The notes beneath the pieces are model-generated. The model worked only from the letters and a program-made list of their open reading frames with translations. It did not search any database and had not been told where the DNA came from. A program made the position numbers and the translations under genes. A stretch of DNA of 32,930 nucleotides from JBEHWX01 sp048498995 (GTDB lineage Bacteria; Bacteroidota; Ignavibacteria; OLB7). Each line of letters begins with the position of its first letter. Within the stretch, counting starts at the first letter, position 1. Shown piece by piece: positions 16,101 to 25,076 of the stretch. The stretch covers positions 1 through 32,930 of the forward strand of contig JBEHWX010000064.1 of NCBI GenBank assembly GCA_048498995.1, written 5' to 3'.

Positions 16101-19100
16101 GCCGATGCCGAAATCAGGATGCTTGACATACTTCACACGACCGAAGTCGTCGTACCAGTAGGTGATCGAATCGCCTCGCGGGTTGATTACGAGCGTAGTG
16201 CGCCCGAGCACGTCATACTCGAACTTCGTGGTCAGTTTCAACCCGCCGGAGCTCGAGTCGGCCACCACGCGACGAAGTCGACCGAAGACATCGTAATAGC
16301 TGGCGACCTTTCGTCCCACCTCGTCAACGCTCACGGTTGCCGAACAGAATCCGTAGAAATTCTGGGTCGTATCCTGGATTCCGCAGGCGGATGGCGTCCC
16401 CAGGTAGTATCTGAGACTCCGCTTGGTGCCGTCGACATTGATGGCACGGATTGGGCGGCCAATGGCATCATACTCCAGCACCACGGAATCGTGCTCTACC
16501 GAGGTGGCCGAGATCGGGCTGCCGTCGCCGGAATACCGGGCTGAGACGGTATCGATCCGGATCGGTGATGCCGGATTGCCGATGTAGTCACGTGCCTGTG
16601 TCGGCACTCCGTGAATTCCCGTGCTCACCTGCGCGCGCGTCCGTCGGGCACCATTGTCAAGCGATCCGGAAGCAAGAACATTCGAGGTGTGGCCACCATC
16701 GTCGAGCTTGCCGACGGAGGTGGTAACTCGCTTGGCGTCATCATACCCGACGCTCGCCGTATAGTCCTTGTCACGCTCCTCAATCGGCCGGAGCTCACGG
16801 AAGCTCCCCTTCAGGATGAGCTTGGGCATATCGTCCTCGGCCTCGTTGGCGAACGTGATCATGCCATCCGCCGTGATGACATGGATCTCCATGTCGAGCG
16901 ACTTGCTGGAGCTGAACGTGAGCAGGCTGTCCTTGAGGCTCGTGAGATCTATATCGAACGGGTAGATCACATACGACGTATCTCCGCCGGCCATGAGCAC
17001 GGACCGAGTATCCTTCCCCTCACGCGAGGCCTTTCCCTGCACACCTCCACTCCCTTCCTTGAACCGCCCAACCCGGGGGATCCGGAACACGTATTGCCTG
17101 TCAAGCCCGAGCTTGGGGATCTTGACGGTGATCATCAGTGACGCCTTGGAGATCGACGTGACCCAGAGACGGATTCGCGCGCTGTCGAGACTCTGCGCTC
17201 CGGCGCAGTTCGGCCCAGAAGGGAATTGAATCTTGAGGAACGCGTAATGCTCCGCCTTGGATGTGTAGCGAGCATAACTACCGGTCGTGACGCTCTTGAG
17301 AATGGTTGGCGCGCCTTGCGGATAGCCATCTCCCACACAATGCTGCTTCTCGAAGACGGGAGCAGCGGCATAGAACTTATCGAATTCGGCCTCCGCCGTG
17401 GGATACCAGCGAAAGAAGCCTTTGGTGTCACAGTTGATCGAATCCTCTTCGGTCTGGAAGAGCGTGTGAGCCTGGCTGGCCAGGAGATCACGCGTTCCGG
17501 AGTAATCGCTCGAATCGTCACTGAAGTCGAAGGGGAGATTGGCTCTGGTCGTACGGCCAATTCCGTCATATGTCATCGCGGCAATATTGCCGTTAGGATC
17601 GATGACGCGCGAGACGTTGCCGAAGTAGGTAAAGTCCTGAACCGTCCGGATCGTGTCAGGGTAGATAGCTCCACTTGGCCCATACTTCCGGACGATGGCG
17701 GCACTCGCGGTCGGCTGCTCGTAGAAGTAGGGGAAGATGCCACTTGGATCCAGCTCGTAGCTACGCTTCGTGTTCTGATTCGTCGTGACGCTATACCCCG
17801 GCTTGTCATAGCTGCTCCCATTCAGCAGCCATGGGAGATGGTAGTCATGGTAGACATTCCCCGTCGCGCCGAATCGACTGGTCAGCTTCGACAGAACATT
17901 GCGCCCCAGCACTCTGTCGTAGCCATAGGATGCACCAAGCACCGTCTTGGATCCGTCACGGCTGATGATGGAATCGGCCAGAATCCTGCCGCGCCGGATC
18001 ACCTGCGTGTAGGCGTTCGTATCGTAGACAGCCTTGCGACCACCCAGGAAGCGCCCCGCACCATCGTAGAGACGAGACGTCAATGGGAGGCCGAAGATCG
18101 GCGGGATCCACTTATAGCTCGTGGAGACCACTTTCTTGATGTTGAGCGAGTCGACAAAGGCGTATTTATACCAGTTATTGACCCTCTCCTGCGTTCCGAA
18201 GGAAGCCCTCGTTGCCGCATCATCCCACACCGTATCGCTTCGGGAGACATTGGAGTAAACCAGCGGAAGGTGGAGAAAGGTCGTTGTATCTCTCAGGAGG
18301 ACAGCTGTTGTGTCGTCCGGGCGATAGATGGTCGTGACCTTGGTCGCAATCTCCTTTCCGACCTTCCCCGCCGTAAAAGAATCCCCACCGAAGTCGCGCG
18401 CGGTGGTCATCGCGTAGTTGAATCTCGCGTAGGAGGTTCGCCGTCCGTTCACCGTGGTCCAGGATGCCGTCGGCAGAATCACGTAGGGAGTTCCCCAAAG
18501 CATGGCATAGTCGGACGCCAAGGAGTCCCCGTATTGCGTATAGGAGATCGTCGTGATAGAATCGACGGTGCCAACTACCTTGTAGAGCGAGGTGAAGCGC
18601 GGTCGCGGGATGTCCGAGACCAAGGCCGTATCCGTATTGACATACGGCTTATAGTAGTAGGTCGTCTTTGCGAACCGCCCCGAAACATTGTCCGAACTGA
18701 AAACCTGACAGGAATCGACCGAGTACTCTTTCGGGAATCCAGGGATCGGCTTATACGTGATCGCATAGCGGGTCGTGGTCTGAAGCACGTTATCTGGACC
18801 GTACTTCCGCACGGTATCGGCGACATTCGAGATCAGATACGGAAGATATGTGCTGTCAGGCCGTACGACCGACGTTCCTTTCTTGTAGGTGATCGTGTAT
18901 CTGGCATCCGGCTCCTTCACCTCCGTGAGGCGGAAGTTCGTCAGCTCCACGGAATCGACGCCGGCGAAGCCGTATCCAGCATACTTCGTCAGGTAGCGCT
19001 CATAGGTAAACGATGTTCTCCTCCCCGAGGGATCTATAATCGCCGTGACATAGCCCGTCGCAGATCCATACTGAGCCGCCAATGTTGAACTTGTACTTCC

Positions 19101-20354
19101 CGAATAGTAGTCCGGGTAGTCAGCATAGGTGCCGGAAATCAGGCTTCCATTGTTTCCGCTCGTGGTTGTCGTGTCGATCTGAATCTTGTACGTCCTACCG
19201 AGGACCTCGACAGTGTGAAAGATATGGGATTCCAAATAGGCATCATTCCAATGATCATGGGTTATCAGAATCCCGGTTGCTCCGGTGCTCTGAGCACGCC
19301 CTTTTGTGGAATCCTGTATCTCCCGGTTACCGAACCGCTCCTTGAAGGAGCTATAGTGCCTGGCCCGGCGGACGTCGACAGCCGCTCCGGACTCTGTTTT
19401 GATCTGTTCCAGGTAGAAGATTGTGGGACTGGCATACTTGCCACCGAACGTCGTATCGTTGTTGAACACGAAGAGCCCGAACGGTGCCACGCGCTCCCGG
19501 AAGACATACTCCAACCCATCCCCCGGGAAGTACCGTACGATTCTCGGAACGAGCGCGGGATCGTTGGTCGGAGCGTATCGCTTGATGTGCGACGGCCAGT
19601 AGGTTGAGTCAAACGACACGATCGCATAACCGCTCGCATTGATCTCATTCTCGAAGTAATGGCCGGTGTAGAATCGAGCCGAATCGGCGCTGCTAGCCTG
19701 GCCGATGTACTGAACGTTCTGCAGCCGAAGCACCGTCCCATCCGATCGCAACAGCTTGATGACATCTACGAGCTTGTACCCACCAAAGACGTTTCGTGCA
19801 TCGGGGTTATAAAAATTGAGCATACGGTTACCGACATCATATCCGTCGATAGTCCACAAAAAGTCTTGATCTGTGTACTTGGTCGACCGAGTCGATTGAA
19901 AGTTCGTATGCGGATCGATATGGAAGTGTCTGGCCGAAGAGATCACTTCGATGGCAAATCCATTGATCCCGTAGATCCAGGCAGGCCGATTCTGCGTGAA
20001 TTTGGCCCACATCGCCACGTTATGAACGGCCGAGGACGTATCAGTATCATAGGATGAGAAGTATCTCAGATAGCTGGTCGTGGGCACGCCTCCACTGTAG
20101 CTCAGCGTGGCTGAGACCGAATGCCCATCCAACGACTGGGACGACAGAGGATACGTATAGTAGACGGAGCCGTTTCCATTCGAGACACGGAGCCTGCCGT
20201 CGACCATCGAGGAACCACTTCCCATATCGTATTGGGCTTGCGCTCCCTGCAGCTCTGATATCTTGCCGGCATTCTGCGCGATCGAGACTGGATGCAGAGC
20301 CAGCAGTAATGCTACTATCGAAAAGGCAGTGCGGTAGTACAACGTTGTGCTCAT
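13155..20354 (-). CDS. Giant secreted RHS/YD-repeat protein with variable C-terminal tip
   Basis: 2399 residues. ATG 20354 was chosen over 20414 because it opens a Sec signal peptide (MSTTLYYRTAFSIVALLLAL, cleavage near VSIAQ). The next ~950 residues are beta-rich with scattered YD repeats. About 1000-1190 resembles a DNRLRE-type beta sandwich (SARIRLWVTS). Dense YD repeats fill about 1190-2060 (YDVFGRLRRV, YDVLGRTTLV, YTYDQVGNRK). The RHS core is at about 2070-2128, with SGLGDYGVRKYS, EEGRFRSIDPLWG and NSPLVFVDPSG. The last 271 residues form the polymorphic tip: a Gly/Pro linker, a hydrophobic Gly-rich stretch (2229-2269), a second one (2300-2321) and a polar end. I recognise no nuclease or deaminase motif in the tip. 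The shaft probably forms a cage that presents the tip as a contact-dependent toxin, by analogy with the family. It has no PAAR or T9SS sorting domain. Confidence 0.92.
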   Translation of the reverse strand: MSTTLYYRTAFSIVALLLALHPVSIAQNAGKISELQGAQAQYDMGSGSSMVDGRLRVSNGNGSVYYTYPLSSQSLDGHSVSATLSYSGGVPTTSYLRYFSSYDTDTSSAVHNVAMWAKFTQNRPAWIYGINGFAIEVISSARHFHIDPHTNFQSTRSTKYTDQDFLWTIDGYDVGNRMLNFYNPDARNVFGGYKLVDVIKLLRSDGTVLRLQNVQYIGQASSADSARFYTGHYFENEINASGYAIVSFDSTYWPSHIKRYAPTNDPALVPRIVRYFPGDGLEYVFRERVAPFGLFVFNNDTTFGGKYASPTIFYLEQIKTESGAAVDVRRARHYSSFKERFGNREIQDSTKGRAQSTGATGILITHDHWNDAYLESHIFHTVEVLGRTYKIQIDTTTTSGNNGSLISGTYADYPDYYSGSTSSTLAAQYGSATGYVTAIIDPSGRRTSFTYERYLTKYAGYGFAGVDSVELTNFRLTEVKEPDARYTITYKKGTSVVRPDSTYLPYLISNVADTVRKYGPDNVLQTTTRYAITYKPIPGFPKEYSVDSCQVFSSDNVSGRFAKTTYYYKPYVNTDTALVSDIPRPRFTSLYKVVGTVDSITTISYTQYGDSLASDYAMLWGTPYVILPTASWTTVNGRRTSYARFNYAMTTARDFGGDSFTAGKVGKEIATKVTTIYRPDDTTAVLLRDTTTFLHLPLVYSNVSRSDTVWDDAATRASFGTQERVNNWYKYAFVDSLNIKKVVSTSYKWIPPIFGLPLTSRLYDGAGRFLGGRKAVYDTNAYTQVIRRGRILADSIISRDGSKTVLGASYGYDRVLGRNVLSKLTSRFGATGNVYHDYHLPWLLNGSSYDKPGYSVTTNQNTKRSYELDPSGIFPYFYEQPTASAAIVRKYGPSGAIYPDTIRTVQDFTYFGNVSRVIDPNGNIAAMTYDGIGRTTRANLPFDFSDDSSDYSGTRDLLASQAHTLFQTEEDSINCDTKGFFRWYPTAEAEFDKFYAAAPVFEKQHCVGDGYPQGAPTILKSVTTGSYARYTSKAEHYAFLKIQFPSGPNCAGAQSLDSARIRLWVTSISKASLMITVKIPKLGLDRQYVFRIPRVGRFKEGSGGVQGKASREGKDTRSVLMAGGDTSYVIYPFDIDLTSLKDSLLTFSSSKSLDMEIHVITADGMITFANEAEDDMPKLILKGSFRELRPIEERDKDYTASVGYDDAKRVTTSVGKLDDGGHTSNVLASGSLDNGARRTRAQVSTGIHGVPTQARDYIGNPASPIRIDTVSARYSGDGSPISATSVEHDSVVLEYDAIGRPIRAINVDGTKRSLRYYLGTPSACGIQDTTQNFYGFCSATVSVDEVGRKVASYYDVFGRLRRVVADSSSGGLKLTTKFEYDVLGRTTLVINPRGDSITYWYDDFGRVKYVKHPDFGIGSMAYDDLGNLRFSQTREQATLGRMTFNEYDDLNRLTLVGEATFPPPNTGGGVSVEPGLRVQRRPKDNGRSQLASLPGDPNYHRMSDSLDPNILHDLGMSSILTANVTIYQLPLVSLPQVWRWDSLAQSSCTLSPDLHAGETSAPTGPLLRHATTSYSPITTPRASATDFEQVSKYPYFVRTVINYDTLPTSIGSVWEKFPAITRWDSLAPAGKVRNLKGRSAAVAYREHGGEPFHYVVTSYDARGRVEALLRWTANLGFDAVYYTYNSSDLVNSVRTVDPLRQHTTWYGYDHNGRVDSIWTSLSSSGTGLGVTNPQYPTPATRPLNADVVYVYNRSSQVDSMKYPPVGVVVDYAYNRRRWLDSMIATKSGSEVFRELLSYDSTGMILKQSSKHASLSDLQQLYTYDSVGRLVKWSNGTDTTRYTYDQVGNRKKDTTGPATTAYNYATAADGPDRLIEKEDRNGGAIAGRRTYSYDGDGAVTGVKKYDSTNALSSEESYAYSWRGLTRQYIAGHPLFPTHKEWSYRYGPGGEREEKRLMVAPGGDSSGNVLSWTYYLNGLGNAQLALYHGQQTIDTTCGDSGRRVYLYPTEYLTYGVGTGTNVVTYPNGSKDYKIFDHQGSTRLSYSTFGALSGRYDYEPFGEVVTGVPPRQGYIDKEVDRESGLGDYGVRKYSQEEGRFRSIDPLWGANLAGSPYTYAGNSPLVFVDPSGFIYTSPAGDNPLDPTPHDNGGGGGDMLPFDPIEIERYDDPVSTGPMGGPLLTNVPPYNFELTPGQLQLIQSLKNIKPPSGSERYPSRKASEVDLSVEAADALLTLGTGLLKVGVGYVLLSTGILSPIGAANMVSGGVDVVLSTIRLYHVANGEVWDGPGNTGEFLIRPFTNDPVISAAAGIGVDFALSSSAGVLRNAFKVQRAVKGTLLTEKWFLRAEKVADHAATKWTQNGILGYKLFPVSGSTPLDRWPTSMSKDNTGYQDPRLRLIWK

Positions 20355-20433
20355 GGCACTCGTCCAGGGTGGTTTATGATATGTTCGTGTTATTCGTTCG
20401 CGTGGCGCCGGCACATTGTCCGGCGAGTCCCGG

Positions 20434-21375
20434 TCAGCGCGTGATCAGGATGGGATATGCTCCGTATGGCTTGTCAGCCGAGAAAAGCTGCACGACATAA
20501 TATCCGCTCGGCATCGATTGGAGGTCCAATATGCGCATGAATTCTCCCGACTCACCAATCGTCAGCATCTGCCGACGCTGAAGCGCGCCGCTCGACGAGA
20601 TGATATCGACTCGATAATCCCCCGGTGGGACCGCAGTGATCTCGAGGTTCGTCGAATAGACTGCGGGATTCGGATAAACTCGCACACTCCAGGGGTTGGC
20701 GACGCCGGCGACATCCGTTGGCGGCGACATTCGCTGCGACGGAATGTACTGCACGATCGGATTGAGCACGAATGAGGAGCCACCGCTTGGATCGCGGGGC
20801 GCGCGCTCGACGAAGTGTTGATCGGGAAGAAGCTCCATGGCCACGTAGGGGGTCGATTGTGCAAGCCCTAACAGGCCCAGGTTCACAACTCCGACGGAAT
20901 CGAGCTTGTTCTGGCCGAATACCAGCAGCGCACGCACCGTATCCCTTGTCGTGCTCCCACTTGTGTATTTCCCCGAAACAAAGAAGATCATATCGGCCAC
21001 GCTATCTTCGTTCAATCGCTCGAACGCGACGTCACAGTGAAGGTCGCTCCACGAAGGATAGGTGATATATGTAGTCGGCAGTTTCGGTACATGGTGCCCG
21101 GTATCCGGCTGGCACGGGTATAGGCCAACGGAATCCCACCGCCCCCAGGCAATGAATGCGGGATTGTATTGGTTGAGGTCCGTGGAACTACGCGATGCGA
21201 TGAGGGTATCGTCGATGCAATCGAAATTGAGTCGACCGATATAGAGTATCCTATATGGCGCGGGGTCGGTCCATGTCGAATCTGGCATGGCATCGGCCAC
21301 GGAAATCATGGCCAGGAGCAATAGGGCAAGAAGTGTTACGGCTCGGCAGAACGTAGCCGCATTCGTGGTGAGCAT
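20434..21375 (-). CDS. Secreted FG-GAP-like protein with T9SS type A sorting domain
   Basis: 313 residues. The signal peptide is MLTTNAATFCRAVTLLALLL through about residue 29. Two segments resemble FG-GAP/VCBS calcium-type repeats (GRLNFDCIDDTLIA and RLNEDSVADMIFF). The last ~85 residues are a Por/T9SS C-terminal sorting domain: VRVYPNPAVYSTNLEI, then YRVDIISSSGALQRRQ, and a final SGYYVVQLFSADK. That domain directs a protein across the outer membrane by type IX secretion and usually anchors it at the surface. AAAGGA lies 8 nt before ATG 21375. It is 79 bp upstream of the RHS gene on the same strand, so the two are probably one transcript. It may be an accessory surface protein for the RHS product, but its role is unknown. 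Confidence 0.88.
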   Translation of the reverse strand: MLTTNAATFCRAVTLLALLLLAMISVADAMPDSTWTDPAPYRILYIGRLNFDCIDDTLIASRSSTDLNQYNPAFIAWGRWDSVGLYPCQPDTGHHVPKLPTTYITYPSWSDLHCDVAFERLNEDSVADMIFFVSGKYTSGSTTRDTVRALLVFGQNKLDSVGVVNLGLLGLAQSTPYVAMELLPDQHFVERAPRDPSGGSSFVLNPIVQYIPSQRMSPPTDVAGVANPWSVRVYPNPAVYSTNLEITAVPPGDYRVDIISSSGALQRRQMLTIGESGEFMRILDLQSMPSGYYVVQLFSADKPYGAYPILITR

Positions 21376-21846
21376 ATACTCGTTCCTTTCAAACAGAGCA
21401 ACGGCAAGATCTGTGGCTATCGCACGAACGTGGGCAAGACGTCGTCCGACGGAATGGCTCGAATGTGAATTCCGGTTGCACGTATCGAGTGGCTACAAAC
21501 CTAGCTCGACTTGTACAAGGTTGCAAGCAAAAACTTCGTTTGCGTAGGTTATGAATACCCTTTTTTCTCCTGGCGAGGTCGTGTATCCGGCCAACTGGGT
21601 AATCTCCCATTCAGACATCAGTTACCGCACCTCAGCATCACATGTGGACAAACACTTCTTCGGGTATTCGAACACACGCCCGAGAACACTGCACCCGGGC
21701 AGTTTCAAGTATGAAAGCATAGCAGAACGCCGGCAACTCAACGAGCTCACGAGAAATTCATTCCCAAAAGCCTGCACACGATTATGCTACCAGCAGCTTG
21801 TTAAACATTCCATATCCACAATAAACACTTTACTGTCCTCCCGCTC
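21376..21846. other. 471-bp AT-richer intergenic region
   Basis: This lies between the T9SS protein start and the end of the Smr gene. It is noticeably lower in GC than the flanks and has no believable coding frame. It holds the candidate promoter at 21496-21526. I see no attachment-site repeat or tRNA here, although its position at the edge of the accessory island would suit an insertion junction. Confidence 0.5.
21496..21526 (-). promoter_or_regulatory. Candidate Bacteroidota-type promoter for the T9SS/RHS genes
   Basis: On the minus strand TTG (21526-21524) is followed after 20 nt by TAGGTTTG (21503-21496). This matches the Bacteroidota housekeeping pattern TTG (-33) and TAnnTTTG (-7) with spacing in the usual range. 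The start of transcription would fall near 21489, giving a leader of about 115 nt before ATG 21375. Confidence 0.45.
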
Positions 21847-22101
21847 TCACTTCCACCGGAAATGCACGAACAGGCGGCCGAAGTTCTTGCTGTCCTTCTC
21901 GATGCGATGGTAGAGCGCCTTGATCTCCTTCTGCTCCAGGAACCTGAGCACTTTCTTCTTCAGCTGTCCCGAGCCTTTCCCCGGAATGATCTCCACCATC
22001 GGCGCCTTCTTCTCCACCGCCTGGCGGATGATGTCGTTGAGCGCCCGGTCGATATCCTTCCCGGAGTTGTAGATGTCGTGGAGGTCGAGCTTCAGCTTCA
22101 T
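21847..22101 (-). CDS. Smr-domain protein
   Basis: 84 residues beginning MKLKLDLHDI. The Smr signature is present: LDLHDI near the N-terminus, then VEIIPGKGSGQLKKKVLRFL, where GKGSG is the conserved glycine loop, and the end RLFVHFRWK. Stand-alone Smr domains bind or cut nucleic acid, related to the C-terminal domain of MutS2 and to ribosome-associated RNA endonucleases. The usual DLHG is DLHD here. An AGGA lies about 9 nt before the start. It lies beside the island edge and has no obvious operon partner. Confidence 0.85.
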   Translation of the reverse strand: MKLKLDLHDIYNSGKDIDRALNDIIRQAVEKKAPMVEIIPGKGSGQLKKKVLRFLEQKEIKALYHRIEKDSKNFGRLFVHFRWK

Positions 22102-22140
22102 CGGTCTTCGTTCCTGGCAATGTTCGTCGGCGGCGCTCCC

Positions 22141-22180
22141 GGCCGGGCCGGCCAAGTACCGGCCGGGTCGGCCAGATACC
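22141..22180. repeat. Imperfect 20-bp tandem duplication
   Basis: Two adjacent units, GGCCGGGCCGGCCAAGTACC and GGCCGGGTCGGCCAGATACC, differ at three positions. They lie just upstream of the Smr gene. No function can be read from them. Confidence 0.7.
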
Positions 22181-22876
22181 GGCTCGTCCGGCGCGTCGGA
22201 AGATAGCAACTCCCCCAGAACCCCTCACATGCCTCAGACGCGCCCCGCCACCCACGCGCATCCTCCTATCCGGCACCTTCCCGGCGCGAGCGTGTGATGC
22301 CACCTCCGACGCCACCCGCGGCGGAGCAATCGGGCAACCCGTCGCGGCGCGATCGATCCGGAGCAGGCCGAGCGGCCGGCGCGTTATCGGCGGATCGGAT
22401 ATCCCGGAGCCATCATTCCAACGGTCTCCCGTCTCATATCCCACCGACTGCACCATATCGATCGGCCGCGCGACCGCTTCAATAACGACTCCGATATCGG
22501 ACCGTCGCGACGCCGGCCGGCCTCCACGCCGAGGAGGTTCCGTATCCGCCGCCACGCCATACGCGAGTCCGCCAGGGAATATCCCATGCCATCGGCAACG
22601 TAGATCGCAACGCGAGGCATCCGGCCCAATGCGGCGCGCGCCATAACGCGGCCCGAACTTCTTTCCCTTCGAGCGAGGATGTTGGTCCTGGAATCCGAGC
22701 GACGGACGGAGCCACGGTGAAGCAGCCATCGCGCAACGCTGAGCATCGGATTGCAGGTCAGCTGGCGGAAGCACCCGCGTAGGAATATTCGCCGGCGCTT
22801 CATGCCGCGCCACACGTGACACCTCCCGGCAACGGAACCCCAAGGATTGGTGGCATGCCGCGCACGGGGACTCGAG

Positions 22877-22897
22877 CGTGACGGATCGTCACGTTTT
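22877..22897 (+). terminator. Weak hairpin followed by TTTT
   Basis: CGTGAC-GGATC-GTCACG followed directly by TTTTC. The 6-bp stem and short T run could act as a weak plus-strand terminator, but no gene ends just before it. Confidence 0.25.
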
Positions 22898-23485
22898 CAG
22901 CGGGAATGCGGCGGGCGCATATAGCCGTTGCAACGACATGGCGCGACGGGCGCAACGGCTTCCGGCAACGTTTCGACACGATTATGTCGATTTGTACATC
23001 ATATTTCGGGACACGAATGCGAGGAATTCGAGTGGAGTTCGGGAGCGGAACACCGATAGCGGCAAGGCGTCGAAATCGCGGGAAATCAGGCGAAAATGCG
23101 GCGGAAAAAGAAGAGGTGCCCCCTAAATGCAATCAACGAGCGGCGGGTGTGGTGCCCCACCGCTCGTGATCGGACTATGCCCGACATGCCTAAAACTTAT
23201 AGGGAGGTCCAGACCCATAAGTCGAAAGATCGAACTCCGCGAAAGTCACTTGTATGAGAGGTCCAGAACATAAAAGCGTCGCGGCGACCCGGCAGACGTT
23301 GTCACAGGCCCAATACGAGCTGTAACAGCATAGACAACGGCAATATACTATAAATCTTGATGAAGTCAATCGACCTTGCCCGTCTCCAGAGGGCTCGAGG
23401 AGAAGATTGCGCTCGGAAATGTCCTTGAACCCCGATACCTTCATACTTTAGCCTCAGTACGTCAGCCCCAGCCATTACCCGTACT

Positions 23486-24889
23486 ATGATGCGCGACAAT
23501 CTGCCCCGTACCGCCGCCACGATCTTGATGATCGATGACGACCGCAGCTTCCTCGACACGATCGCCGAGCTCCTCGGGCGTGCCGGATACACGGTCATCC
23601 GGGCTCAGAGCGCCGAGGAAGGCCTGGGCATCCTCGGCAAGGGGGAGCCCACCCCGGACCTGGTTCTCCTGGACATCAAGATGCCCGGCATGACCGGCGA
23701 GCAGGCCCTCGAGCATATCGTCAAACGCCATCCGGCGCTCCCGGTGATCATGCTCACCGGCGAGAACGCCGTCGACCTGATCGTCCGGGCCATGAAAACC
23801 GGCGCGACCAACTATATCTATAAGGGGGCCGGCGGCTACGAGCTCCTGACCGCCGTCTCCACCGCCCTTGATCAGTCCCGACGCCATCGTCCGTCGAGCA
23901 CGGACGCCGACAGGTTCCGCCAGCTCGGCATCGTCGGCACCAGCCCGGCGCTCTCCAAGCTCCTGAACGAGGTGGAGATGTGCGCCAACTCGATGATCTC
24001 GGTGCTGATCACCGGCGAGACCGGCGTCGGCAAGGATCTGCTGGCGCGCGCCATCCACACGATGAGCCCCCGCAAGGCGAAGCCCTTCGTCGTGGTCGAC
24101 GTGCCGAACATCCAGGCCACGATGTTCGAAAGCGAGCTCTTCGGACACATGCGCGGCGCCTTCACCGGCGCCACCGACAACAAGCCGGGCCTGGTGCAGA
24201 CGGCCGACGGCGGCACGCTCTTCCTCGACGAGATCGGCGAGTTCCCGATCGAGCTGCAGGCCAAGTTCCTCCGCGTCCTCGACAGCGGCACCGTCAGGAA
24301 GCTCGGCTCGGTAAGCGTCGAGAACATCGACGTGAGGGTGGTCTCGGCGACCAACCGGAACCTGCTCGATGCCGTCCACGACCGGATGTTCCGAGAGGAT
24401 CTTCTCTATCGCCTCCGCGGCATCGAGATCCACGTGCCGCCGCTGCGTGAGCGCCGTGAGGATATCGGCTCGCTGGCGATCTACTTCCTGGAGGATTTCT
24501 GCCGGAAGAACAACATGCCGCCGAAGCGCCTCTCGCAGTCGGCGATCGACCTGCTGGAGCGGCAGCGCTGGCCGGGAAACATCCGCGAGCTCAGAAGAAC
24601 GATCGAGGCCACCACGGTGATGACGCAGGGGGAGCTGATCGAGCACACCGACGTGGCCCGCGTGATCGAACGAAACGATCCTCTCCGTCCGTCGGATGTG
24701 ACGGTGGTGCACGACTACAACGACGTGCAGATGCTGGCGCGCCAGACCAAGAAGGAAGAGCTGATCAAGATCCTCGACCGGAACGACTGGAACATCACCC
24801 GCGCCGCCGCGGAGCTGGACATCGACCGGTCCACCCTCTCCAAGCAGATGAAGATGCTCGGCATCGCCAAGCCGAAGCTCCGCCTCTGA
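23486..24889 (+). CDS. NtrC-family sigma-54-dependent response regulator
   Basis: 467 residues. The receiver domain (about 10-125) has the acidic cluster IDDD (17-20), the phospho-acceptor D63 (LLDIKMPG), T91 and K113. The AAA+ domain has Walker A GETGVGK (178-184), the sigma-54-contacting loop GAFTGA (225-230) and Walker B GTLFLDEIGE (D249/E250). A Fis-type helix-turn-helix closes the protein (about 425-460, WNITRAAAELDIDRSTLSKQ). All residues needed for phosphorylation, ATP hydrolysis and sigma-54 activation are present, so it should be functional. No histidine kinase gene lies nearby, making it an orphan regulator here. The next codon is also ATG (23489), and neither start has a clear Shine-Dalgarno. 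Confidence 0.95.
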   Translation: MMRDNLPRTAATILMIDDDRSFLDTIAELLGRAGYTVIRAQSAEEGLGILGKGEPTPDLVLLDIKMPGMTGEQALEHIVKRHPALPVIMLTGENAVDLIVRAMKTGATNYIYKGAGGYELLTAVSTALDQSRRHRPSSTDADRFRQLGIVGTSPALSKLLNEVEMCANSMISVLITGETGVGKDLLARAIHTMSPRKAKPFVVVDVPNIQATMFESELFGHMRGAFTGATDNKPGLVQTADGGTLFLDEIGEFPIELQAKFLRVLDSGTVRKLGSVSVENIDVRVVSATNRNLLDAVHDRMFREDLLYRLRGIEIHVPPLRERREDIGSLAIYFLEDFCRKNNMPPKRLSQSAIDLLERQRWPGNIRELRRTIEATTVMTQGELIEHTDVARVIERNDPLRPSDVTVVHDYNDVQMLARQTKKEELIKILDRNDWNITRAAAELDIDRSTLSKQMKMLGIAKPKLRL

Positions 24890-25076
24890 TGCCGGCATGC
24901 GCCACGCGAGCTGGTGCGTGCGTTGGAAGGTCGTCATGGCGCGCGGTGGGAAAGGAATGACGGCGAGCCGATCGAACGATTGAATCGCCGTCACCAATTG
25001 CGGGGTGAGCTCCCCGGCACGGACGGCTCGGTGCCGCGGCGACTTCGGTAAGCGACATCGAAGAGGCGACGACGGA

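Larger units (their letters stand above)
22102..23485. other. 1.4-kb region without a convincing gene
   Basis: Short frames occur on both strands, the longest a minus-strand frame at 22384-22815, but their translations are Arg-rich without domain-like patterns. The sequence shifts from very GC-rich (22102-22850) to AT-richer near 23170-23400. It contains a 20-bp tandem duplication, a hairpin followed by TTTT at 22877-22897, a 7-bp stem at 23137-23166 and two related 17-bp direct repeats at 23204 and 23258 upstream of the sigma-54 activator gene. Confidence 0.5.

Noticed and set aside
17226..19088. 620-codon plus-strand frame inside the RHS gene
   Set aside because: Shadow of the continuous RHS frame, without protein-like features.
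22384..22815. 143-codon minus-strand frame in the 1.4-kb gap
   Set aside because: Arg-rich, no domain pattern, no ribosome site; other frames are equally open there.
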